Assembly (NCBI GenBank): GCA_016708105.1
Contig: JADJGJ010000001.1
Coordinates: forward strand, 992,001-1,056,000
From: Crocinitomicaceae bacterium
Lineage (GTDB): Bacteria; Bacteroidota; Bacteroidia; Flavobacteriales_D; Crocinitomicaceae
Direction: 5' to 3'
Length of the DNA: 64,000 nt
The notes below the pieces were generated by a model that worked only from the letters and a program-made list of their open reading frames with translations, did no database searches and had not been told where the DNA came from. Both the position numbers and the translations under genes were made by a program. Below are positions 45,422-54,302 of this stretch, piece by piece (position 1 is the first letter of the stretch; every line of letters starts with the position of its first letter).

Positions 45422-45603
45422 AAAAATCAGAAAAGAAAATAATTGTCTTCGACTTAGACGAAACTTTAATTCATGCCACCAAGCACAAGCTCGACGTACC
45501 GGAGAACTTTGTGTTCGAAGATTTCTATACCTATAAACGACCAAAGCTCGACGAATTTTTGACGAGTTGCTCTCAAATTTGTTCAATCGCCATCTGGCCA
45601 TAG
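45418..45603 (+). pseudogene. Truncated HAD-like (FCP1/NLI-type) phosphatase
   Basis: From a TTG overlapping the hipT stop, the frame reads KKIIVFDLDETLIHATKHKL, the DxDxT/V catalytic motif of FCP1-like HAD phosphatases, then YKRPKLDEFL and IAIW before a stop. In another frame the sequence continues (DADEYYNLAKRK) for a few codons and then meets the convergent SulP gene. The rest of the domain is missing, so this is a dead remnant. Confidence 0.65.
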
Positions 45604-45655
45604 CAAGTGGTGCGATGCGGATGAGTATTACAATTTAGCCAAGCGAAAATTGTTA

Positions 45656-47923
45656 TTATTTCTCGTCTCCGATTAGCATTGTTTCTTTAGTTGGCAAAGT
45701 AATTTCTTCTTCAAAAAATTCTACGTAGCCGCTATCCACATCGTACATGCCGCCAACCATAATGATTTCTCCCTTTGCAATCATTTCTGCCAGGATAGGA
45801 CTTTTCTGAACAACTAACTGAATTGATTCACGCACGTTTTGGGCTGATACCAGTTCAATAGATTTTTGGTCTTCTATATTTTCAACCTGCAATTTTATTT
45901 TATTTACCGCAGGTTGAATTTTATTCAATAGTGATGTGATATTACCAATTTCAACATGTTTGCAAGCTGATGTAACAGCACCACATCTAGTATGCCCAAG
46001 TACCACAACTAATTTGGATCCTGCTACTTTGCATGCATATTCCATAGAGCCAAGTATATCTTCATTCACCACGTTGCCGGCAACACGCACGCTGAAAATA
46101 TCACCCAAACCTTGATCAAAAATTAGTTCAGCTGATGTGCGTGAATCAATACAACTCAGTACGCAAGCAAATGGAAACTGACCCGAAGAAGTTTCATTGA
46201 CTTGTTCAAGCAAATCACGGTGAGCGCGTAAGTTTTCCACAAAACGACGGTTCCCATCCTTGAGTTTGTTCAAGGCAATTTCAGGTGTCATCAACAATAA
46301 TTTTCGTTTAGTTTGTGTACGTACGCTTTTCACTATTTTTTTGAGTTCTTTCACTACTTTGAATCCACCTACGTTTTTAAATTCAGGCACACCAATTGTT
46401 TCAAAATCTATATGCTTTTTCTTTGCGTCATAATGTTTGAATTCATCAATGCGCTCAATCACATCATAGTCCATTTCCTTTGTTCTGGAAGCATCTATGA
46501 CTACCACAGAATTTTCTTCTATCTTATCTAATTGATTGGAAATACTTGCTTTATTTAAAAAAGAAACTTCTTCAGCAAATTTCAAAATCAATTTTTTTCT
46601 GCCGCGCACAGATTCTTCATATAGTTTAAATGCATTGCGATAATTTTTTCTCAGCACGTAAAAAACTGACGCCAAAATACCTAATGCAATACCGTATAAT
46701 AGGTCTGTAAAAACCACACCTGCAACGGTAACTGCAAAGGGAATAAACTGTTCCCATCCCAATTTTGACATACCAACAAATAGAGAAGGTTTTGCCAATT
46801 TGTATCCTACCATAATTAAAATCATAGCCAAGGCTGAAAGCGGAATCATGTTCAACCACATTGGAATAGTGAGTACAGAAACTAATAAAAGCATTCCATG
46901 AAAAATGGTAGCAAGTTTAGTATGTCCACCAGAATTGATATTTGCTGAACTGCGCACAATGACTTGCGTAACTGGCAAACCTCCCAACATACCTGAAACA
47001 ATATTACCAAAACCCTGTGCAACCAATTCGCGATTTGCCGGTGATTTTCTTTTTTGTGGATCAAGTTTATCTGTTGCTTCAATAGAAAGTAATGTTTCTA
47101 AACTGGCAACCAGCGCAAGAGTCAGCGCAATAAAATAAACTCGTGGATTAGTGAGGATACCAAAGTCAGGAAAGGTGATGAAGTTTAAATAATCTGCACC
47201 TGATTGTGCAACCGGTAAACCTACCAGATGCTTGTCTGCTAATGCAAGTTCAGGCTGTGAGTTGATGAAGTACATATTGAGAAATGTACCGGCCAGTACA
47301 ACAAAAAGAGCTCCGGGCAAAAATTTAAACAAGTGTAATTTTTTCATGAATTTCAATTCAAACAAAATCAACAAAGCAAGAGAAACTACGCTGATGATTA
47401 CTGCGCCGGTGCTGTGATATTTGATAGCATAGTAAATTTCAGAAAGTGTGTTGTGCCCATCTTTTTGAAAAAAATCTTCATCACCAATAAAATCTTGATC
47501 AAAGCCAAATGCGTGCGGAATTTGTTTCAATATTAAAATGATACCTATGGCAGCCAGCATCCCTTTAATCACCGAAGATGGAAAATAGTAACCTATCACT
47601 CCGGCTTTAAGAAAACCAGCAATGAGTTGAATGATACCCGCTAAAACAACTGCGGCTAAAAATGCTTCAAAACTTCCCAGTGATCCAATGGCACCGGCTA
47701 CAATGGTAACCAAACCGGCAGCAGGACCAGAAACACCTAAGGCACTTCCACTAATTAATCCTACTATAATTCCTCCGGCTATACCGGCAATAATGCCTGA
47801 AAAAAGAAGTTCAGAATTTCCGGTTGAGGCAAGCGCCACTCCAAGACACAAGGGTAAAGCCACCAGATAAACTACTAAACCAGCAGGTAAATCATGTTTT
47901 AAATTTTTGATATATGTTTTCAT
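45656..47923 (-). CDS. SulP-family anion transporter fused to beta-carbonic anhydrase
   Basis: The ATG at 47923 (MKTYIKNLKHDLPAGLVVYL) gives 755 residues. Residues ~1-470 form a SulP transporter (GVSGPAAGLVTIVAG; about 11-12 membrane segments), followed by a linker in place of a normal STAS domain. The C-terminal ~215 residues are a beta-carbonic anhydrase with zinc ligands in CVLSCIDSR and VVLGHTRCGAV. Such fusions are thought to move bicarbonate and interconvert it with CO2. An earlier in-frame ATG at 47989 is less likely. Confidence 0.92.
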   Translation of the reverse strand: MKTYIKNLKHDLPAGLVVYLVALPLCLGVALASTGNSELLFSGIIAGIAGGIIVGLISGSALGVSGPAAGLVTIVAGAIGSLGSFEAFLAAVVLAGIIQLIAGFLKAGVIGYYFPSSVIKGMLAAIGIILILKQIPHAFGFDQDFIGDEDFFQKDGHNTLSEIYYAIKYHSTGAVIISVVSLALLILFELKFMKKLHLFKFLPGALFVVLAGTFLNMYFINSQPELALADKHLVGLPVAQSGADYLNFITFPDFGILTNPRVYFIALTLALVASLETLLSIEATDKLDPQKRKSPANRELVAQGFGNIVSGMLGGLPVTQVIVRSSANINSGGHTKLATIFHGMLLLVSVLTIPMWLNMIPLSALAMILIMVGYKLAKPSLFVGMSKLGWEQFIPFAVTVAGVVFTDLLYGIALGILASVFYVLRKNYRNAFKLYEESVRGRKKLILKFAEEVSFLNKASISNQLDKIEENSVVVIDASRTKEMDYDVIERIDEFKHYDAKKKHIDFETIGVPEFKNVGGFKVVKELKKIVKSVRTQTKRKLLLMTPEIALNKLKDGNRRFVENLRAHRDLLEQVNETSSGQFPFACVLSCIDSRTSAELIFDQGLGDIFSVRVAGNVVNEDILGSMEYACKVAGSKLVVVLGHTRCGAVTSACKHVEIGNITSLLNKIQPAVNKIKLQVENIEDQKSIELVSAQNVRESIQLVVQKSPILAEMIAKGEIIMVGGMYDVDSGYVEFFEEEITLPTKETMLIGDEK

Positions 47924-48093
47924 ACAATTCTTGTTTGCAATTGCTTGCTTTGTGACACTATTATTTTGAATTGATTTTAATGAATGCATGAAGTCAATGA
48001 AGAAATCATTACATGAATTAAAAGGTGCGATAAGAGATCATGATCAAATGTGAGATGTACTTTGCACAGCACACTCAGAACCGAGATGGTGAT

Positions 48094-48429
48094 CTATGAA
48101 AACAAATTTTCCGGTGGGGGAGATGTGATGCTGAGATCAGGAATTGAATAATGAAATCTGCATGCAGCAAACATGGTTGCTTTTTTTTCTTCTATTAATT
48201 CAAAGTCTGGTATTAAAATGTGTTCAGAAAACATTTCACGTGTTTCTTCTCGCTCTTCCAACGGTGATTGCTCCTCTTCTTCTTCAGCAGGACCATTGTC
48301 AGCAAGATCAGCCGTGATGATTAACTCTGAACTGGTACTCACATTGCACCAACGTGTATCACGCATAATTTCTGAACCCACCATGGTGAGTAAAAAAAGT
48401 GATAATATGAGATACTTATGAAATTGCAT
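48094..48429 (-). CDS. Small exported acidic protein of unknown function
   Basis: The 111-residue protein has a signal peptide (MQFHKYLILSLFLLTMVGSE) and a Glu-rich mature part (PAEEEEEQSPLEEREE). It has no known domain. A good -7 promoter element lies 9 bases upstream, and it is separate from the SulP gene (170 bases away). Confidence 0.6.
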   Translation of the reverse strand: MQFHKYLILSLFLLTMVGSEIMRDTRWCNVSTSSELIITADLADNGPAEEEEEQSPLEEREETREMFSEHILIPDFELIEEKKATMFAACRFHYSIPDLSITSPPPENLFS

Positions 48430-48437
48430 TACCGGTA

Positions 48438-48445
48438 CAAAGGTA
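48438..48445 (-). promoter_or_regulatory. -7 promoter element for the 48094 gene
   Basis: TACCTTTG on minus matches TAnnTTTG, with the ATG at 48429. The leader would be very short. Confidence 0.4.
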
Positions 48446-48558
48446 TATAAAACTCAGTATGAAAATAGAATTCAGGTCATGTTTTCATATTCTTGTTGAA
48501 CAACTATCCGTTGATTTTGTTCTCAATGCTATCTGCAAAAGTCAAAATTTGCAAACAT

Positions 48559-49119
48559 TTAATCCACTTCAGATTGCCGGGATCTAATGTTTTGCAACAC
48601 GGGTTTAAATTTATACATTTCTTTCCGGTGTATTTCATGTTGCGGATCAATCATGCCAAAAGCCTTGTGGTCAAGATCTGAAAATGAAATAACCTTGTGT
48701 GAACCAATGAAGAGTTCTTTTATTTTAGATTCAAAAATCTGCAAATTAATTATTGGTACATCAACCTGAATTTCTTCATCAGAGTACACTGAAATCATAG
48801 AAAATCTAACACTGCTCAAGTTATCACTCATTTCAATTTTACGGATATAGATTTTTTTCTTATTCCGGTAAACTGCAATTATGTTCAAAATAATAGCAAA
48901 GCAGAAGCAAATTGCTAAAGTGACTTCAATATGATCCGCAAATAAATAGACAATTAGTTTAAGCGCGCTGTCATTTTTTGATCTGCCACCAATTAAAAAA
49001 AGGGTAAAAAATATCAAGCCAAACCCACCGCAAAGTCCCATCACGGTTTTGAGAATATGTTCCCAAATATAACTACCGGTGCGGGCTTTTGGAAAAATTT
49101 CAATCAAAGTTTTCATCAC
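48559..49119 (-). CDS. Membrane protein of unknown function
   Basis: The 186-residue protein has two membrane segments (~32-50, GLCGGFGLIFFTLFLIGG, and ~68-90, VTLAICFCFAIILNIIAVYR) and a soluble C-terminal half. It overlaps the lectin-like gene by 4 bases (ATGA), so the two are translationally coupled. No family is recognised. Confidence 0.7.
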   Translation of the reverse strand: MMKTLIEIFPKARTGSYIWEHILKTVMGLCGGFGLIFFTLFLIGGRSKNDSALKLIVYLFADHIEVTLAICFCFAIILNIIAVYRNKKKIYIRKIEMSDNLSSVRFSMISVYSDEEIQVDVPIINLQIFESKIKELFIGSHKVISFSDLDHKAFGMIDPQHEIHRKEMYKFKPVLQNIRSRQSEVD

Positions 49120-49919
49120 TCAACCAGTATTTTCTGATTGGTTCCGCTTGAGGTATTGATTAAAAAATACAAACCTGAATCAAGCAACAGAGAAACTGTT
49201 TGCTGATTTGAAATAGTTAATTCGTAGAACAATTTTCCATCTGCAGATACCAGGTTGAAAGTTGCTTTTTCACCTGTGTTATGGAAATAGACCAAACCGT
49301 TTGATGGGTTGGGGTAGATGTTAATTCCTCCGGTATTGATTTCATTTTCTGTACCAAGGTCATGCGGGAATTCAATAATAAAATAAAGTTGATTGGCGGT
49401 ATCTATATCGTTCCATTCTCCGGCAACTCCAAATGGCCAATCGGTGAAGGCAAAACCAAGGCCGTCTTGTCCGCTGAAATCATCAGGTTCATTTCCCCAG
49501 TTATTGTACAAGCCACCAACCGGAGTGCCTGTTGATGTACCTTGCCAGAATTGCGTTGCAGTTGCATCATTATTACCATCCCAAACCCATGCGCCTTCTG
49601 TAGCTATGTCATTTCCTCCAATCCATAAATACGCAGCTCCGCCTCCGTCAGGTGCATCGGTATTTGATGCAGTAATACCCGCAAGATTGACATGATAAAA
49701 AATGGAATCGTTTTCTAACTGAGAATTAATTTCTGTCAACATTCCACCACGGTTTACTGCACATGTTGCAGCGTCATTCCAACTTAAATTTTCTTTGATG
49801 ATTTCGTAGTCAATACCGTTGGCTGTAAACGCGTAAACGTTACCCGGTGCCGGATTGCATTGAGCAAATAGTTGATGAATTCCGGTTGTTATGAATGCGG
49901 TGGTGATCAAAAATTTCAT
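49116..49919 (-). CDS. Secreted C-type-lectin-domain protein with T9SS type-A sorting domain
   Basis: The 267-residue protein has a signal peptide (ends ~FAQ, residue 20). Residues ~30-185 have the C-type lectin pattern (LSWNDAATCAVNRGGMLTEI, LWIGGNDIATEGAWVW, YNNWGNEPDD, GEWNDID), including the EPD/WND calcium and sugar motifs. The end is a type-A sorting domain (INIYPNPSNGLVYF...NQKILVE). Surface display with carbohydrate binding is expected. Confidence 0.88.
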   Translation of the reverse strand: MKFLITTAFITTGIHQLFAQCNPAPGNVYAFTANGIDYEIIKENLSWNDAATCAVNRGGMLTEINSQLENDSIFYHVNLAGITASNTDAPDGGGAAYLWIGGNDIATEGAWVWDGNNDATATQFWQGTSTGTPVGGLYNNWGNEPDDFSGQDGLGFAFTDWPFGVAGEWNDIDTANQLYFIIEFPHDLGTENEINTGGINIYPNPSNGLVYFHNTGEKATFNLVSADGKLFYELTISNQQTVSLLLDSGLYFLINTSSGTNQKILVE

Positions 49920-50043
49920 AGTTCTGCAATTTGGAGTAAGCCAAAAGTACGAAAAGATTGGGTTGATGGAATTACCTTTAGTGTACTGTCATTTAAAGGG
50001 TGATTAAAAATCAGGTTGTTTTTTTTAAAGTGTTGTTTCATGG

Positions 50044-50688
50044 TTACTCCGTGCTTATTCTTTCATCAACAATTTCTCCGGTTTCCATGTCTAAATAAAT
50101 ATTGCCAAATATCGGATTGAAGCCAATCAACATCTCATTTTTTGAACGTAAAATCACCATGTTTTCATGAGTAGATGCCGGCTGGTATCCCTCAAGTAAA
50201 GTAAAGTCTTTTGATACGATTTTACGATTTTCAAATGCGTATTTTAAAATAAATCCCTCATCACCATCATGTGAATATTGGCATGTTGACACTACCCAAA
50301 TAGTGCCATCAGGGTAAGCAAATATTTCGGGTTGTCTTTCCATGGATGAAACCGGTGAGTCAAATTTTATTTTATCGTGTGAGATATTTTTTGCGCTATC
50401 ATATACTTCAATAAAATAACCATGATTGAATGTGCCGGTATTTTCCGAATGCTCTTTAGATGAGCTGACATGTGAGCTACTAGAACTTGTTTTGTTAGAA
50501 AGAGTAACGCAAACAGTGTCTCCATTTATTACAACGTGTTTATATGAGATAACAGATTCATGCGCAAAACCAAAAGTAGCAAACCATATTGCTGGAGTTG
50601 CTATGATCAAGAAGACGATAAGCGCGATGTTCATTTTTCGTCCTCGTTTTTTTGCTTCTTTTTCTTTATCTGTCAGTTGTTTTTTCAT
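50044..50688 (-). CDS. Single-pass membrane protein of unknown function
   Basis: The ATG at 50688 (MKKQLTDKEKEAKKRGRKMN) gives 214 residues; frames further upstream lack protein-like sequence. One membrane segment (~20-40, IALIVFLIIATPAIWFATFG) leads to an extracytoplasmic domain with a Ser-rich loop and several beta strands (EIFAYPDGTIWVVST). No family is recognised. It lies downstream of the flotillin operon's terminator. Confidence 0.68.
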   Translation of the reverse strand: MKKQLTDKEKEAKKRGRKMNIALIVFLIIATPAIWFATFGFAHESVISYKHVVINGDTVCVTLSNKTSSSSSHVSSSKEHSENTGTFNHGYFIEVYDSAKNISHDKIKFDSPVSSMERQPEIFAYPDGTIWVVSTCQYSHDGDEGFILKYAFENRKIVSKDFTLLEGYQPASTHENMVILRSKNEMLIGFNPIFGNIYLDMETGEIVDERISTE

Positions 50689-50844
50689 AATTATATCTTC
50701 AAACTGAGTCAAATATAATTTTTGTATTTGATTGATACAGGGTTTTGATTGATAATAAATTAGATTAGAGCAGATAAAGTAACTAATCTTGAAAAAATGA
50801 AATTTCATTAAAGCTTTCTCCATCGGGGAGAGAAGTAGTAAAAA

Positions 50845-50869
50845 AAAATCCCGCCGGCGGCGAGATTTT
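50845..50869 (-). terminator. Terminator of the flotillin operon
   Basis: An 11-bp stem AAAATCCCGCC / GGCGAGATTTT (one G-T pair) with a 3-base loop is followed on minus by a T run, 27 bases after the flotillin gene. Confidence 0.75.
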
Positions 50870-50895
50870 CTAGTTGATACAATGCTATTTTATTT

Positions 50896-52431
50896 CTACT
50901 TCGTTTCTTTTGTCTGATCATCTTCCATATCAGAATTTTTTGCTGATTCTACATCTGTTCCGTCAGCACCTTTCAAATAAGAAGGTAAATTCAGTCCGGC
51001 CATATTGAATAAATCATTCAGAGGCGGTACAGTTTTCATCATGTTAGAAACAAAGTTTGATGTTGAACTTCCTTGTCCGTCATGCGCACCGGAATCCCAC
51101 ACCGTGATTTTGTCAATTTTAATATTTTTAACCGCTTCAACTTGCGTTTTAACCAAGTCAGGTAATTTTTCAATCAACAATAATTGGAATGCTTTAGTAG
51201 GATCACCACCGGCAGCTTGTACCACTTGTTTATACCCTTCAGCCTGTTTAGTCAGAATTTCATAGAGACCTTTTGCTTCAGCTTCCATTTTTGCATAAAT
51301 CGCATCAGCTTGTCCTTTTGCATTTTCACGGATGGTTTCAGCATCGGCTTGTGCTTCAATGATGGTTCTTTGTTTAGCAATTTCAGCAGGAACAACAATG
51401 TTTGCAATTTGAGTTGAACGTTCTCTTTCAGAACGGGCAGTCTCTGCTTTTTGTTCTGCAAGATATGCTTCTTCCAATGCTTTCGCCTGTTGTACTTTTT
51501 CTGCAGATATTGCAATGCGTAGTGCTTCCGCCTCTTTTTCACGACGTATTGCATCTGAATTAGCAATGTCAATTTTTGCAGAGTTTTCCCCTTTTACCGC
51601 AATCGCATTTGCCTCTGCCGTTTTAACACGGGTGTCTCTTTCAGCTTCTGCTTTACCAATGGCTTCATCTTTGTGCGCCGAAGCAATACTTACTTCTCTG
51701 TCTTTTTGTGTAATGGCAATTTTAACGTCACGGTCACGGTGAGTTTCTGCAATTTGTGTTTCGCGCTCTCTGTCAGCAACCGCTTTACCGGTTTCACCAA
51801 TTTTCTCTTGTTCAGCTACAGAAATTTTTGCCTCGTTGATTGCTTTTGCGGCAGCTTCTTTTCCTAATGCCTCAATATAACCTGATTCATCTTTAATGTC
51901 GGTAACGTTTACGTTGATCAGTTTCAAACCAATTTTTTTCAATTCGGTGTCAACGTTTTTTGAAATGTTATCTAAAAATTTATCACGGTCTGAGTTGATC
52001 TCTTCAATGGTCATGGTAGCAATCACCAAACGCAACTGACCAAATAAAATATCTTTTGACAATTCTTGTATTTGCTCATGATGTAAGCCAAGCAAACGTT
52101 CAGCCGCATTGCCCATGCTTTCATGTTCAGTTGAAATGGCGATGGTAAAACGGCATGGTACGTCAACACGTATATTTTGTCTTGAAAGTGCATTTGTTAA
52201 ATTGGCTTCAATTGAAATTGGTTTCAAATCAAGATATGCGAAATCTTGTATTACCGGCCAGATAAATGCACCACCACCGTGAATACATTTTGCTGATGCG
52301 CCTCCGGTTTTTCCGTATACAACCAATATTTTGTCAGACGGACATCGTTTGTAACGTGATATCAACGCGGCAATGACGATGAAGAATACTACAACGCCAA
52401 TGAGAATGAGATAAAGTGGGTTAAGTTCCAT
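50896..52431 (-). CDS. Flotillin-family SPFH membrane-scaffold protein
   Basis: The 511-residue protein has an N-terminal membrane segment (LYLILIGVVVFFIVIAALIS), an SPFH domain (~30-190; CIHGGGAFIWPVIQ, VDVPCRFTIAIS) and a long Ala/Glu-rich coiled coil (~195-400; AEQEKIGETGKAVADRERE). Its C-terminal region is typical of flotillins (GLYEILTKQAEGYKQVVQAA). Flotillins organise ordered membrane areas. The NfeD-like partner is 15 bases upstream. Confidence 0.92.
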   Translation of the reverse strand: MELNPLYLILIGVVVFFIVIAALISRYKRCPSDKILVVYGKTGGASAKCIHGGGAFIWPVIQDFAYLDLKPISIEANLTNALSRQNIRVDVPCRFTIAISTEHESMGNAAERLLGLHHEQIQELSKDILFGQLRLVIATMTIEEINSDRDKFLDNISKNVDTELKKIGLKLINVNVTDIKDESGYIEALGKEAAAKAINEAKISVAEQEKIGETGKAVADRERETQIAETHRDRDVKIAITQKDREVSIASAHKDEAIGKAEAERDTRVKTAEANAIAVKGENSAKIDIANSDAIRREKEAEALRIAISAEKVQQAKALEEAYLAEQKAETARSERERSTQIANIVVPAEIAKQRTIIEAQADAETIRENAKGQADAIYAKMEAEAKGLYEILTKQAEGYKQVVQAAGGDPTKAFQLLLIEKLPDLVKTQVEAVKNIKIDKITVWDSGAHDGQGSSTSNFVSNMMKTVPPLNDLFNMAGLNLPSYLKGADGTDVESAKNSDMEDDQTKETK

Positions 52432-52446
52432 AATTTTTAGTAGAGA

Positions 52447-53013
52447 TTAGATTTTTTCAACAAATAAAAGATTAGTGCCTTCTGTACGCACAATTTTCAC
52501 CATAGCACCGGTTTCAATTTTATCACCTTCAGTTACTGCATCAAGTTCTTGCATTGAACCGTTAACAGAAACTTGTACTTTGCCTTTGCCACTTTTTTGT
52601 GCAGGAATACTCAGGTAAACGCTGCCTGTTTTATTCAAAGCCTGTTCAATTTTAAAGGTATTATCTTCTGCCAGACGTTGAATTTGTTTGATGATGAGAA
52701 AAAACATACCAACAAACACCAACCCAATAAATAATGCTAAACCGGTAAGCGCAATTTTATTTGAGATGTACGAGTAGAAACAAATACCTGTCCAGCCAAA
52801 TCCCATGAGAAAGTTGATGAGATTGCGCAGAGAGAACAATTGAAAAGGTGCTTCAGTGTGAGAGAGATCTGAATTAAAATCTGCATCAACACCGTCGTGC
52901 GCATCCATGCCGGCAAAGGTCATGATACTTTGGATCAAAAAAATCAACGTTGCCGGTAAGGCAATATACCAGAAAGTTTGAAGCCATGGCTCCATGTGTG
53001 TGAAGAATTCCAT
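52447..53013 (-). CDS. NfeD/YqiJ-like membrane protein
   Basis: The 188-residue protein has three or four hydrophobic segments (FWYIALPATLIFLIQSIM, FLMGFGWTGICFYSYI, LALFIGLVFVGMFFLIIKQI) and a C-terminal OB-fold (NKTGSVYLSIPAQKSGKGKV to GAMVKIVRTEGTNLLFV). This is the architecture of NfeD-type partners encoded beside flotillins, and it sits directly upstream of one. Confidence 0.85.
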   Translation of the reverse strand: MEFFTHMEPWLQTFWYIALPATLIFLIQSIMTFAGMDAHDGVDADFNSDLSHTEAPFQLFSLRNLINFLMGFGWTGICFYSYISNKIALTGLALFIGLVFVGMFFLIIKQIQRLAEDNTFKIEQALNKTGSVYLSIPAQKSGKGKVQVSVNGSMQELDAVTEGDKIETGAMVKIVRTEGTNLLFVEKI

Positions 53014-53069
53014 GAGATAAAGGTAAAATTATTTTTGAATCACAACAAGACTAAAATGCAAACACTGAG

Positions 53070-54194
53070 TTAAAACCATACAGTGAACCCGCAGAGTAAC
53101 CATGTCATGTAATTTGCAGCATGCGTATCGTGCAAATAGAATTGAAAATCTCTGGTTAAAAATTGTCTTGCTTCTAACCTTACCATGGCATTTTTTACGG
53201 GGCGATAATTGATGCATAATCCTGCACTTCCTCCATTGAACCCTGTGGTGTCTAGCGCATCAAGCATCACTTGGTCAGGGTCTGAGAAATACTCAACCCG
53301 CGCGCTGATGGAAAGAGGATCCATGATGCGATACTGCGCAATTAAATTTGCTTGCCACCAATAATGAGGATCGGTAGTCCCACTGCTGTTTTTTATTTCT
53401 TGTCTGCCGGCATAGATGCATGATGTGAAGCTCCATTTTTTTCCTGCATCATAAATCCAGTAGACATCCGTAAAATAACGATTGCGGTATGTTGCGTTGA
53501 GCGTTGATCGTTCATCACCGGCGTAAGTATTCCAATTAATCAGGTTGTTTGCATTTGGTCTGAACTCTAATTGTGTCCCAACAGATTTTCCATTATTAAA
53601 ATCATCAATTTGTTGCCAGCCGTTGAGAAGATATAAATAGAAATTCAGTTTTTCTGATAACGGAAAACTGAATTTTATTCCTGCAAGATAATATGGAACA
53701 TATTCGGGCGCCAGTGATCGGCTATACATCAAATGATCTTTACTGATTGCACTTTCATTGGTGTAAGGTGAGCCAAGAATTCCGGCGTCCATCCATATAT
53801 TTTTTTTCTCTGAAAGTCTTAAACCAGCTGAAGCCTCAAGCAAATTTCTCAAAGCCAAGGGTTCAAGCGCATAATTATCACGCATGTAAGTTCCAAAGCC
53901 CGGCACAAAGCGCGCTCTCATTTTGTTTGATTGATACCGGATGTCAACGAATGCTAAATTAATATTCAACTGATGGTGATCAGCCATGCTTACAAAGTAA
54001 GGTAGTTTTTTACCTGGTGCTTCATTGAGATTGTAACCGTAATACATGTCTAAATAAGCGCCGATTGAGGTATTACCAATTTGTTGTCCGCCGGTGGTGT
54101 CAAGAGTTGCCGTGTTAGTGACTTGGGCGTGATTAATATAAGTATGCAGGCAGAGGAAAGTTATAAAAAGTAATCTCAACAAGTGATTATTCAT
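53070..54194 (-). CDS. Outer-membrane beta-barrel porin (OmpL/bbp-2-like)
   Basis: The 374-residue protein has a signal peptide (ends HAQ, ~24) and alternating amphipathic strands through to a C-terminal aromatic residue (…LLCGFTVWF), as in outer-membrane barrels. GAYLDMYYGYNLN and YRSNKM-type strands match the Bacteroidota family often called porin or bbp-2. The substrate is unknown. Confidence 0.82.
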   Translation of the reverse strand: MNNHLLRLLFITFLCLHTYINHAQVTNTATLDTTGGQQIGNTSIGAYLDMYYGYNLNEAPGKKLPYFVSMADHHQLNINLAFVDIRYQSNKMRARFVPGFGTYMRDNYALEPLALRNLLEASAGLRLSEKKNIWMDAGILGSPYTNESAISKDHLMYSRSLAPEYVPYYLAGIKFSFPLSEKLNFYLYLLNGWQQIDDFNNGKSVGTQLEFRPNANNLINWNTYAGDERSTLNATYRNRYFTDVYWIYDAGKKWSFTSCIYAGRQEIKNSSGTTDPHYWWQANLIAQYRIMDPLSISARVEYFSDPDQVMLDALDTTGFNGGSAGLCINYRPVKNAMVRLEARQFLTRDFQFYLHDTHAANYMTWLLCGFTVWF

Positions 54195-54302
54195 GCTAAC
54201 AAGGTTTTCAATTTGTAAGGGATAAAATTAGTTTATTTTGAGCAATGGTTTCAAAGCAAATTGATCAACTGGGTGAAGATGGGCAATTTGAATTTAATTT
54301 AT

